50,420 nucleotides of DNA from Patescibacteria group bacterium (GTDB lineage Bacteria > Patescibacteriota > Minisyncoccia > Phycocordibacterales > UBA6065). Where the stretch lies: positions 1 through 50,420 of the forward strand of contig JAGWHV010000001.1 in assembly GCA_028866595.1 (NCBI GenBank). Direction: 5' to 3'. The notes below the pieces were generated by a model that had not been told where the DNA came from, did no database searches, and saw only the letters and a list, made by a program, of their open reading frames with translations. This document shows positions 43,362 to 50,420 of the stretch, in pieces. Each line of letters starts with the position of its first letter. Positions within the stretch are counted from its first letter, which is position 1. Both the position numbers and the translations under genes were made by a program.

Positions 43362-44000
43362 ATGCCGGGAACGGGAATCGATCAGAGAACTGACGAGCTT
43401 CGAAAGATCCGCGACGAGGTGGTCGCCCTTTCGATCTCGCCTCTCTATGCGTATAGGATAGAGAACAAGTATTTTCCGGTGATAGGCGAGGGAGATCACG
43501 AGGCTCGTATCATGTTCGTCGGCGAAGCGCCCGGCGAGAACGAGGCCAAGACCGCTCGGCCTTTCTGCGGAGCCGCCGGCAGGATTCTCGATGAGCTCCT
43601 TGCGTCTATCGGTCTTGATCGCAAGACGGTCTACGTCACGAACCTTATCAAAGATCGTCCGCCGGGCAATCGTGATCCCGAGCAGGCGGAGATCGATCTC
43701 TACGGGCCTTTTCTCGAGAGGCAAATCGCCGCCATGCGGCCTCGGGTGATCGCCACCCTCGGCCGCCACTCGATGAAATATATTTTCGAGAAATATGACC
43801 TCTCATCTGTTCTCCAGACGATATCAAAGATCCACGGTAAGGTATTCAAAGGCACCGCGCCTTACGGAGAGGTGACAGTTGTCGCTCTCTATCACCCGGC
43901 TGTCGCGCTTTATAACAATTCGATGAAAGGAGCGATGCTCGAAGATTTTAAGATCATAAAGAAATATGCGAACGACGTGGGACCTGGAACAACTCTATAA
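43362..44000 (+). CDS. Family 4-type uracil-DNA glycosylase without iron-sulfur cysteines
   Basis: 212 residues of the UDG family 4/5 group, which removes uracil from DNA. Motif 1 is MFVGEAPGENEAKTARPFCG (about residues 50-69) and motif 2 is YHPAVAL (about 176). A TLGRHSMKYIF segment matches the central block. Typical family 4 enzymes hold a 4Fe-4S cluster with four cysteines, two near the N-terminus and two in the middle. Here the whole protein has a single cysteine (in RPFCG), so the cluster must be absent. The promoter is TGCTATACT 6 bases before the ATG. It overlaps pepF by 35 bases. Confidence 0.9.
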   Translation: MPGTGIDQRTDELRKIRDEVVALSISPLYAYRIENKYFPVIGEGDHEARIMFVGEAPGENEAKTARPFCGAAGRILDELLASIGLDRKTVYVTNLIKDRPPGNRDPEQAEIDLYGPFLERQIAAMRPRVIATLGRHSMKYIFEKYDLSSVLQTISKIHGKVFKGTAPYGEVTVVALYHPAVALYNNSMKGAMLEDFKIIKKYANDVGPGTTL

Positions 44001-45726
44001 AAGCGCCGACGATCCGCAGATGGAAAAAGATGTCAAAGCCCTCGAGAGGGTTTTTTCGGCGTTCGCCAAAAAATATCGCGGCGCGGCCAGCTATGCCCGG
44101 AGCGAAGCCGCTCTCGCTCGCGCCCTCGGCGAATATGAAGCGATGCTCTCGAAACGAGCTTGGGGCAAGCCTCTGTCGTACTTTCAATTCCGTTTGAGCC
44201 TCGACAGCGGCGATGCCGTCGCTCGAGCCAAGCTCAACCAGCTCATGGAGCGTCTGACGAAAAGCTACAATCAGATCATCTTTTTCGAGCTTTCTTTGAT
44301 GAAGATACCGCCCAAGCTCCAGAAGCGCTTTCTGAAAAGCCCGCGGCTCGAGCGGTATCGCCATTTTCTCAAGACGATATTCGCTCGGGCGGCACATACT
44401 CTCTCCGAAGCCGAAGAGAAGATCATGAGCCTCAAAGAGATCCCAGCGTATCAGCAATGGATCGACGCCACGGACAAGCTCCTCGGCCGTCAAACTGTTG
44501 AATCAAGCGGTAAGACATTGCCCGTATCCGAAGCGATGCAGAGGATCCATGAGTTGCCGACCCAAAACGAGCGCCGGGCTTTGCATGAAGCAACGATGAG
44601 ATCGCTCTCCAGTCTCGCGGACATAGCCGAGAGCGAGATAAACGCCATCGTCACTGACAAGAAAATAAACGACGGCCTCCGCGGATTCGCCCGGCCGTAT
44701 GACGAGACGATCCTCCGGTATCAAAATGAGCCAAAGAGCGTCGATGCTCTCGTCGGCGCTGTCACCCGCCGTTTCAATATCAGTCATCGCTTCTATCACC
44801 TCAAGGCCAAGCTCCTCCGGCTCGAGAAGCTCGGCTATTTCGACAGAGCTGTCGGCATAGGCAAGAACGTCCGGCCGGTGCCTTTTGCGGAAGCGGTAGA
44901 GACGCTCCGCCGGATTTTTGGTTCCGTCGACCCGCGCTATGCCGCCATTCTCGATTCTTTTTTGGAGAAAGGCCAAATCGACGCATTCCCGAAAATAGGC
45001 AAGGGCGGCGGTGCCTATTGCGCTGGTAATGCCAATATGCCGACGTTCGTCCTCCTCAATTACACAAATACGATGGACGACGTCATGACATTCGCTCACG
45101 AAATGGGGCACGCCATCCACACCGAGCTCTCGAAGAGCCAGCCGATCATATACCAGGACTATTCCTCATCGACAGCCGAGGCGGCGAGCACGCTCTTTGA
45201 ATCGCTTGTCTTTGACGCACTGTTTGAAAAGCTCTCGCCCGATGAGCAGGTCATCGCTCTTCACAAGCGTCTGAATGACGACATCCAGACGATATTCCGC
45301 CAGATCGCTGCTTTTAATTTTGAGACGGAGCTCCACGGCGCCGTACGCGCGAAAGGCTCTCTCACCAGAGACGAGATCGGCGCTCTCTTGAATAAGCACA
45401 TGGCCGCGTATCTCGGGCCAGTCGTCGCCATGGAGCCGGTCGACGGCAATCACTTCGTCGCGTGGATGCATTTGCGCCGATTCTTCTACGTCTACACATA
45501 TGCATTCGGCCAGCTTGTCTCAAAAGTCCTCGCCGCTCGATACAAGACGGACAGGAAGGCAGCTCGCAACATCGCCGCATTCCTCTCCGCCGGCGGTTCC
45601 GAATCGCCGGAGGAGATCCTCAAGTCCATCGGCATCGATATCGCCAAGCCGGACTTCTGGGACGCTGGTCTCGACTCGATCGAGTGCGATATCGATAGGC
45701 TGGAAAAATTGACGGCGGCGCGGTAA
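43966..45726 (+). CDS. pepF: M3B family oligoendopeptidase F
   Basis: Cytoplasmic zinc metallopeptidase degrading short peptides, 586 residues, close to the family norm. N-terminus MRTTWDLEQLYKSADDPQME is typical of the family. The helical N-terminal lobe is followed by the catalytic motif FAHEMGHAIHTELS (HEXXH) and the third ligand region STAEAASTLFESL. GGGAYCAGN and the C-terminal YVYTYAFGQLVSK block also match. The start lies 35 bases inside the uracil-DNA glycosylase gene. Its stop codon TAA forms the first bases of a TAAAGT box that may drive alaS. Confidence 0.95.
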   Translation: MRTTWDLEQLYKSADDPQMEKDVKALERVFSAFAKKYRGAASYARSEAALARALGEYEAMLSKRAWGKPLSYFQFRLSLDSGDAVARAKLNQLMERLTKSYNQIIFFELSLMKIPPKLQKRFLKSPRLERYRHFLKTIFARAAHTLSEAEEKIMSLKEIPAYQQWIDATDKLLGRQTVESSGKTLPVSEAMQRIHELPTQNERRALHEATMRSLSSLADIAESEINAIVTDKKINDGLRGFARPYDETILRYQNEPKSVDALVGAVTRRFNISHRFYHLKAKLLRLEKLGYFDRAVGIGKNVRPVPFAEAVETLRRIFGSVDPRYAAILDSFLEKGQIDAFPKIGKGGGAYCAGNANMPTFVLLNYTNTMDDVMTFAHEMGHAIHTELSKSQPIIYQDYSSSTAEAASTLFESLVFDALFEKLSPDEQVIALHKRLNDDIQTIFRQIAAFNFETELHGAVRAKGSLTRDEIGALLNKHMAAYLGPVVAMEPVDGNHFVAWMHLRRFFYVYTYAFGQLVSKVLAARYKTDRKAARNIAAFLSAGGSESPEEILKSIGIDIAKPDFWDAGLDSIECDIDRLEKLTAAR

Positions 45727-45737
45727 AGTAAGGCCCT

Positions 45738-47513
45738 ATGACATCCGCTGAAGTCCGCCGTCGGTTCCTTGCTTTTTTTGCCGCCCGCGGCCACGCTATC
45801 ATCCCGTCCGCGTCTCTCGTGCCGGAGAACGATCCCTCGGTCCTTTTCAATACCGCCGGTATGCAGCCTCTCGTGCCGTATCTTCTCGGCGAAAAGCATC
45901 CGAACGGAACGCGCCTGGCCGATTTCCAGAAATGCGTGCGGACGAACGACATCGACGAGGTCGGTGACAATACGCACCTCACTTTTTTCGAGATGATGGG
46001 CAATTGGTCTCTCGGCGACTATTTCAAGAAAGAAGCGATCGAATGGAGCTACGATCTTTTGACGAATAAAGAGTACGGCTTCGGCCTTGACCCACGGCGC
46101 CTCTACGTCTCGTGCTTCGAAGGCAATGATGACGCGCCGCGCGATGAAGAGTCGGCCGCGATCTGGCGCGACATTTTTGCTAAAAACGACGTCGCAGGTG
46201 AGCGCATATATTTCATGCCCGCGTCCGAGAACTGGTGGCAGCCGGGTCCGAATGGCCCGTGCGGCCCCGACTCCGAGATGCGCTACGACCTCACGGGCGC
46301 GCTCGCATCCGGCATGACAAAGGAAGAATACATCAAAGCCGATGCCGACCAGCACATCGTCGAGATCTGGAATGACGTTTTCATGGAATTCGTCAAAAAA
46401 GACAACAAGGTCGTCGGCCGCCTTGAAAAGAAGAACGTCGATACCGGCGCCGGTTTCGAGCGCATGTGCACGGTCATCCAGGGCAAGTCGAACGTCTTCG
46501 AGGCGGATCTTTTCGCCCCGATCATGGATCTCATACGTTCACGGTCGAGCGCCTATGATCTCCGTTCGGCTCGCATCGTCGCCGACCATATGCGGACGAC
46601 GACGTTCCTCGTCGCCGACGGTGTCTTGCCTTCGAACAAAGACCAAGGCTACGTTCTCCGCCGTCTCATGCGCCGGGCGATATTCAAACTAAGCTCGCTC
46701 GGTCTCGACAAGAGCGCCGGCGAAGAGATCATCGGCATGTATGTCGACATGTATAGTGTCGCCTACCCGGACTTGGACAAGACGGCTATCCGTGCCGTCT
46801 ATCGCGACGAGGCAGAAAAATTCGAAAAGACTCTCGTCGACGGCAAGAAAGAGCTCGAAAAAGGCACCGATCCATTCATCCTCTGGACGACGTACGGATT
46901 TCCGATAGAGCTCACATCCGAATTGCTCAAAGAGAAAGGGCGAGCCCTCGATCGCTCTGCTTTCGACAAAAAAATGAAGGAGCATCAGGATGTCTCTCGT
47001 GCCGGCGCCGAGCAGAAATTTAAAGGCGGCCTTGGCGACGCTAACGACCCGATGGTCGTCCGCTATCACACGGCGACCCACCTTTTGCATAAAGCCCTCC
47101 ACGAAGTCCTCGGCGAGCACGTCTCGCAGAAAGGCTCAAATATCACGCCAGAGAGGCTTCGGTTCGACTTTGCCCATAGCGCGAAAATGACGGATGATGA
47201 AGAAAAACGCGTAGAAGATATCGTCAATGACCATATCTCTGCGGCTCTACCGGTGAACCGCGTCGAATTGCCGAAAGATGAAGCCCTCAAGACGGGCGCC
47301 TACCATTTCTTTGGCGACAAATACGGCGACGTCGTGTCTGTCTACTACATCGGTGATTCTCTCGAGGGCGCTTATTCCAAAGAATTCTGCGGCGGGCCGC
47401 ACGTCTCTAACACTCGCGATCTCGCCGGCCCGGAAGGGAAGTGGCGATTCAAGATCCAAAAAGAGGAAGCGGTCTCTGCCGGCGTCCGCCGCATCAAGGC
47501 GGTCTTGTCCTAG
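45738..47513 (+). CDS. alaS: Alanyl-tRNA synthetase, short form without C-Ala domain
   Basis: 591 residues, against about 875 in E. coli. The class II aminoacylation domain is intact (RFLAFFAARGHAIIPSASLV, FNTAGMQPLVPYLLG, QKCVRTNDIDEVG, GPCGPDSEM). The editing domain is present with metal ligands H444 and H448 (HTATHLLH) and C551 and H555 (CGGPH). The chain ends right after the editing domain, so the C-terminal C-Ala/oligomerisation domain is absent. Short AlaRSs are known from CPR and organelles. All three tRNA-Ala genes in the window carry the G3-U70 identity pair. TAAAGT at 45724-45729 lies 8 bases before the ATG. Confidence 0.96.
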   Translation: MTSAEVRRRFLAFFAARGHAIIPSASLVPENDPSVLFNTAGMQPLVPYLLGEKHPNGTRLADFQKCVRTNDIDEVGDNTHLTFFEMMGNWSLGDYFKKEAIEWSYDLLTNKEYGFGLDPRRLYVSCFEGNDDAPRDEESAAIWRDIFAKNDVAGERIYFMPASENWWQPGPNGPCGPDSEMRYDLTGALASGMTKEEYIKADADQHIVEIWNDVFMEFVKKDNKVVGRLEKKNVDTGAGFERMCTVIQGKSNVFEADLFAPIMDLIRSRSSAYDLRSARIVADHMRTTTFLVADGVLPSNKDQGYVLRRLMRRAIFKLSSLGLDKSAGEEIIGMYVDMYSVAYPDLDKTAIRAVYRDEAEKFEKTLVDGKKELEKGTDPFILWTTYGFPIELTSELLKEKGRALDRSAFDKKMKEHQDVSRAGAEQKFKGGLGDANDPMVVRYHTATHLLHKALHEVLGEHVSQKGSNITPERLRFDFAHSAKMTDDEEKRVEDIVNDHISAALPVNRVELPKDEALKTGAYHFFGDKYGDVVSVYYIGDSLEGAYSKEFCGGPHVSNTRDLAGPEGKWRFKIQKEEAVSAGVRRIKAVLS

Positions 47514-47522
47514 CGCCTGTTG

Positions 47523-47528
47523 TATAAT
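47523..47528 (+). promoter_or_regulatory. -10 box before the PilM-like gene
   Basis: TATAAT 6 bases before the ATG at 47535. GGAG lies only one base before the ATG, too close to serve as a Shine-Dalgarno, so a leaderless start is more likely. Confidence 0.6.
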
Positions 47529-47534
47529 AGGAGC

Positions 47535-48641
47535 ATGTTCTCCTTTTTCCGTGAAAAGCCGGAGACGAACCTTGTGTTCCGCATCGGTTCTGCATCCGTC
47601 GGCGCCGGACTCGTCAGATTTGAACAGGATAAACCTCCTCACCTCATCGAGGCCATCCGCGAACCGATCGCCCATGACGACATCGTCGATTCGAAGCGTC
47701 TCCAAGCCGCGATGCTTTCTGCGTTCCAGGTTGTCGGCGAGCGAGCTATAAAAAAAGCTAGGCTCGATGGCCTTCCGGCGATCGGCTCTATTTTTCTCTC
47801 TTTCTCTTCGCCGTGGGTCGCGACGACGACTAAAATCATTACTATCAAAGGACCTCAGCCTTTCACCCTCACCCGCGGGCACATAGATCGCATCATTTCC
47901 GCGGATGAGGAAGCTTTTCAGAAAGGAGCCAGCCGGGGCCTCTTCGTCATAGAGCGACGAGTGCTCGGAGTGAAGCCATACGATGAAAAAACTCGAGCTG
48001 CCGAGATCTCGCTTCTCACGAGCGCGATCCCAACGGACCTTTATAGAGAGATGATCAGGATCTCTTCTAGGTTCCGCGAATCCCGCGAGATAAAGACATT
48101 CTCCCTGGCCCTTGCGGCTTTTTCGATCATAGCGAGCGAGCATCCCGAGATGCCCGATTTCATATTCATCGATGTCGGTGGGGAAGTATCCGAAGCGGCG
48201 ATCGTTCGTGGCGGCATCATAACAGAGACGGCGAGCTTTCCTGTAGGGCGCCATTCTATCATCCGAAGCATAAGGAAAGCTCTCGGCGCGACGGCAGAGG
48301 AGACAGCCTCGCTCATTCGCCTTTATGAAGAAGGCGATATGGATAGAGCCACAGCCGCCCACCTCAAACCAGCCCTCGATCGATCCGCTCACGAGTGGCG
48401 CACGGGCTTTGACGCCGCTCTCGCGCCTATTTCTTCCTGGAAAGCCCTGCCCTTGCGCCTCTATGCGGCGATAGAAAATGATCTCGCCGCTTTGTTCAGG
48501 AGACTCCTCAAGAGCGACGAGCTTCCGCTCGAGACGACGATCATCGATGCCGCTCGGCTCAGACATTTCGTCTCATCAGAGAACAGAGCGATCGATGATG
48601 TGTGCATGGCTATCGCTTCCGCTTTTGCCGGTATGATATAA
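47535..48641 (+). CDS. Actin-fold PilM/FtsA-like protein
   Basis: 368 residues from the ATG at 47535. Recognised by the actin-like ATPase segment FIFIDVGGEVSEAAIVRGG near residue 208, with TASFPVGRHSIIRSIRKAL after it, and a first subdomain starting LVFRIGSASVGAGLV. Similarity to PilM/FtsA is at fold and motif level only. PilM binds the cytoplasmic tail of the membrane protein PilN in type IV pilus machines; the next gene encodes a protein with a long cytoplasmic tail and one membrane helix, so an analogous pair is plausible. The stop TAA lies inside the next promoter. Confidence 0.7.
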   Translation: MFSFFREKPETNLVFRIGSASVGAGLVRFEQDKPPHLIEAIREPIAHDDIVDSKRLQAAMLSAFQVVGERAIKKARLDGLPAIGSIFLSFSSPWVATTTKIITIKGPQPFTLTRGHIDRIISADEEAFQKGASRGLFVIERRVLGVKPYDEKTRAAEISLLTSAIPTDLYREMIRISSRFRESREIKTFSLALAAFSIIASEHPEMPDFIFIDVGGEVSEAAIVRGGIITETASFPVGRHSIIRSIRKALGATAEETASLIRLYEEGDMDRATAAHLKPALDRSAHEWRTGFDAALAPISSWKALPLRLYAAIENDLAALFRRLLKSDELPLETTIIDAARLRHFVSSENRAIDDVCMAIASAFAGMI

Positions 48642-48642
48642 T
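48634..48642 (+). promoter_or_regulatory. Extended -10 promoter containing the upstream stop codon
   Basis: TGATATAAT; the TATAAT (48637-48642) contains the TAA stop of the PilM-like gene (48639-48641). The downstream ATG is 11 bases away. Confidence 0.65.
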
Positions 48643-48653
48643 CGCTTTACGTT

Positions 48654-50063
48654 ATGGCACGAAACCCAATGCAAGATATCGTCCCGAAGGGGAAGTCGAT
48701 CAGGAATATCCCTCTCCCGGAGGCAAGGACCAAAACGGAGATCCGAAAGCAGGAAAAAGAGATCGCCGCGCGCGAACAAACGCTCCGCAAGGACATAGAG
48801 ACAAAACAGGAGGCCGAAGCAAAGCTCGAAGAGGACATCGAAGCGGAGCAGACCGAGCTTGATCAGGAGAAAGGCCGCAAAGAGGAGCTCCGCCGCGCCC
48901 GGCTCGAATTCGAAGCCAAGCGCGCGCGCAATAGGCGCGGTTCTAGTCGCTCTAGGAAATACACCGTCGTATACGGCGTAGGCGCTCTCGTGGCCCTCGT
49001 CGCTCTCGGCTTTATCGTCACCGCAGTATTCCGCGGCGCGACCGTGACCGTAACCCCGCACACGCTCGCTTTCACCGCTAATAGCGATATGAGCGCCAAG
49101 CAGGACGATACGAGCGGCGGCTTGCCATACCAGCTCATAGTCGCGAGCACGACAGCGAGCGAGACCATCCCGGCGAGCGGCCAGAAGCAAGTCAGCACCA
49201 AGGCCTCAGGCGTCATCGTCGTGTATAACAATTACAGCTCCACACCGCAAAGGCTCGTGGCCAACACTCGCTTTCAGACGCCTGAAGGTTTGATATATCG
49301 CATCGACAAGCCTATAACGGTGCCAGGTAAATCAGGCTCGACGCCAGGAAGCGTCGAAGCGATCGTTTACGCCGATCAACCTGGAACGAACTACAATGTC
49401 GGTCTCAAAGACTTCACCATACCAGGATTCGAAGGAGATCCGCGCTATAAAGATTTCTACGCGCGATCAAAAACTCCTCTTGCCGGCGGCTTTGTCGGAA
49501 CGCAAAGCGTCATCTCGGAGAGCGATCGAGCCAAAGCAGTAGGCGATATCCAATCTCGCCTCGCTACGGCCCTCCTCGCTCAAGCCCAAGCCCAGGTGTC
49601 CTCGAGCGATATACTTTTTGATAAAGCGTATACCATCGATTATCAGGCGCTTCCTGATCAGAACAGCACAGCGAGCCAGACGACCATCGTCGAAGAAGGC
49701 GCAATATACGCGACAGCGTTCAATACCCAGCAATTGAGCGAGGCTCTCGCTTCTTCGTATGTCCCCGGTTACAAAAACGAGCCGATCGCCGTCCAAAACA
49801 TGTCCGCTCTGACATTCACGCCGACTGCATTCCATCCCGATACCAATTCCTCCATATCTTTCCATCTCTCCGGTACGAGCACATTCGAATGGCTCTTCGA
49901 CGCAGGCGCTCTCAAGAACGCTCTCGCAGGAAAGCCGCGTTCCCAGACCCAAAACATCCTTCAGAATTTTCCCATGATAGAGAAAGCCGATATATCGATA
50001 CGTCCTTTCTGGACGAGCACGTTCCCGAGCGCGGATCGAATAACTATCAAGAAGGCGATGTAA
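48654..50063 (+). CDS. Coiled-coil, single-pass membrane protein with baseplate-J-like domain
   Basis: 469 residues. A highly charged coiled coil (about 28-95, EIRKQEKEIAAREQTLRKDI onward) ends in an Arg-rich stretch, followed by one transmembrane helix (VYGVGALVALVALGFIVTAV). The large extracytoplasmic part starts with beta-rich sequence. About residues 180-280 resemble the baseplate J domain of phage and contractile tails (ASGVIVVYNNYSSTPQRLVA, then GSVEAIVYADQPGTNYNVG). The topology should be cytoplasmic coil, membrane, external beta domains. Together with the actin-fold protein upstream it may form an envelope-spanning assembly. No pilin or pilus ATPase is in the window. Confidence 0.75.
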   Translation: MARNPMQDIVPKGKSIRNIPLPEARTKTEIRKQEKEIAAREQTLRKDIETKQEAEAKLEEDIEAEQTELDQEKGRKEELRRARLEFEAKRARNRRGSSRSRKYTVVYGVGALVALVALGFIVTAVFRGATVTVTPHTLAFTANSDMSAKQDDTSGGLPYQLIVASTTASETIPASGQKQVSTKASGVIVVYNNYSSTPQRLVANTRFQTPEGLIYRIDKPITVPGKSGSTPGSVEAIVYADQPGTNYNVGLKDFTIPGFEGDPRYKDFYARSKTPLAGGFVGTQSVISESDRAKAVGDIQSRLATALLAQAQAQVSSSDILFDKAYTIDYQALPDQNSTASQTTIVEEGAIYATAFNTQQLSEALASSYVPGYKNEPIAVQNMSALTFTPTAFHPDTNSSISFHLSGTSTFEWLFDAGALKNALAGKPRSQTQNILQNFPMIEKADISIRPFWTSTFPSADRITIKKAM

Positions 50064-50119
50064 ACTATCGAGTCTTTACTTTCTCTTTTTAATGGTTTAT
50101 ACTTTTGTCCACGTTCTAA

Positions 50120-50332
50120 ATGGCAGATCCAAACAAAACAAGCGTCCTTGGCGTCGTCACCGAAGCTCTCCCGAATACCTTTTTCAGGGTAAGACTCGAG
50201 GATGAGACCGAGATACTGACCTATCTCGCGGGAAAGATGAGGATGAATCGCATCAGAGTCCTCGTCGGCGACAAGGTGCGGGTCGAACTCGAGCCATACG
50301 GCGGGAAGGGCAGGATAATCCAGAGAATGTAA
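50120..50332 (+). CDS. infA: Translation initiation factor IF-1
   Basis: 70 residues, the usual size, a single OB-fold S1-like domain (GVVTEALPNTFFRVRLEDETE, then AGKMRMNRIRVLVGDKVRVE). The N-terminus is a few residues different from the common MAKED start. It binds the A site of the 30S subunit. TATACT at 50098-50103 lies 16 bases before the ATG and no Shine-Dalgarno site is present. rpmJ follows 5 bases after the stop, the usual entry into the rpsM-rpsK ribosomal operon. Confidence 0.97.
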   Translation: MADPNKTSVLGVVTEALPNTFFRVRLEDETEILTYLAGKMRMNRIRVLVGDKVRVELEPYGGKGRIIQRM

Positions 50333-50337
50333 TCACC

Positions 50338-50420
50338 ATGCGAGTCAAATCATCCGTAAAGAAAAAGTGCGCGAATTGCAAAGTAGTCCGTCGCAAGGGC
50401 TATGTATACATCATTTGTAA
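50338..50420 (+). CDS. rpmJ: Ribosomal protein bL36 (3' partial)
   Basis: Start of the 36-38-residue protein of the large ribosomal subunit; 27 complete codons are in the window (MRVKSSVKKKCANC, then a basic stretch and YVYIIC). Three of the zinc-site positions are visible: the cysteine pair CANC and the cysteine in IIC. The gene runs off the end of the window. Confidence 0.95.
   Translation, partial: MRVKSSVKKKCANCKVVRRKGYVYIIC

Overview
The window is a stretch of a bacterial chromosome with about one gene per kilobase, nearly all of it on the + strand. Gene content and protein anatomy point to the Candidate Phyla Radiation (Patescibacteria), most likely a Parcubacteria-type lineage. The pointers are a short AlaRS without its C-terminal domain, a short UvrC, a LeuRS carrying an inserted domain, several CPR-type membrane proteins of unknown function, many small orphan genes, and tRNAs without an encoded CCA. 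Coding sequence is GC-rich with strong C or G at third positions, so long open frames on the opposite strand are mostly shadows. The placement rests on recognition, not on a search.

Layout. 0-9.7 kb: transcription and replication core, with rpoB (5' end outside the window), rpoC, dnaG and rpoD. 9.7-13.6 kb: two minus-strand genes (a membrane protein and an FKBP), then a LOG-family hydrolase, tgt, and an orphan coiled-coil gene. 13.6-15.1 kb: an unusual AT-richer segment with a DnaA-box cluster, three or so small genes with classical Shine-Dalgarno sites, structured RNAs and closely spaced terminators. 15.1-22.2 kb: nucleotide excision repair (uvrB, uvrA, uvrC) with an orphan response regulator. 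22.2-23.5 kb: ddl and a tRNA-Ala flanked by fragments of itself. 23.5-26.6 kb: a tightly overlapping envelope operon (DedA, two glycosyltransferases, a sphingomyelin-synthase-like PAP2). 26.6-30 kb: tRNA-Ala/Val/Ala, two small secreted proteins, zwf and a flavodoxin-fold protein. 30-39 kb: ychF, a SET-domain gene, DUF378, LeuRS with an inserted Nudix domain, a sigma-region-4/HARE protein, a CPR membrane protein and mltG. 39-47.5 kb: mnmA, then a DNA-processing group (ATP-cone/Mrr nuclease, Cas4/AddB-like nuclease, alkyltransferase-like protein, uracil-DNA glycosylase), pepF and alaS. 47.5-50.4 kb: an actin-fold PilM-like protein, a coiled-coil/membrane protein with a baseplate-J-like domain, infA, and the start of rpmJ.

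Expression signals form a consistent picture. About fifteen genes have a -10 box (often extended TGnTATAAT) only 6-11 bases before the start codon and no Shine-Dalgarno site, which suggests leaderless mRNAs. Several of these boxes are built from the stop codon of the preceding gene or sit on the T-tract of a terminator. The most interesting items are the nuclease/repair operon at 41-44 kb, the Nudix insertion in LeuRS, three long branched inverted repeats, the small-gene island with DnaA boxes, and the lost domains or metal sites in UvrA, UvrC and UDG.
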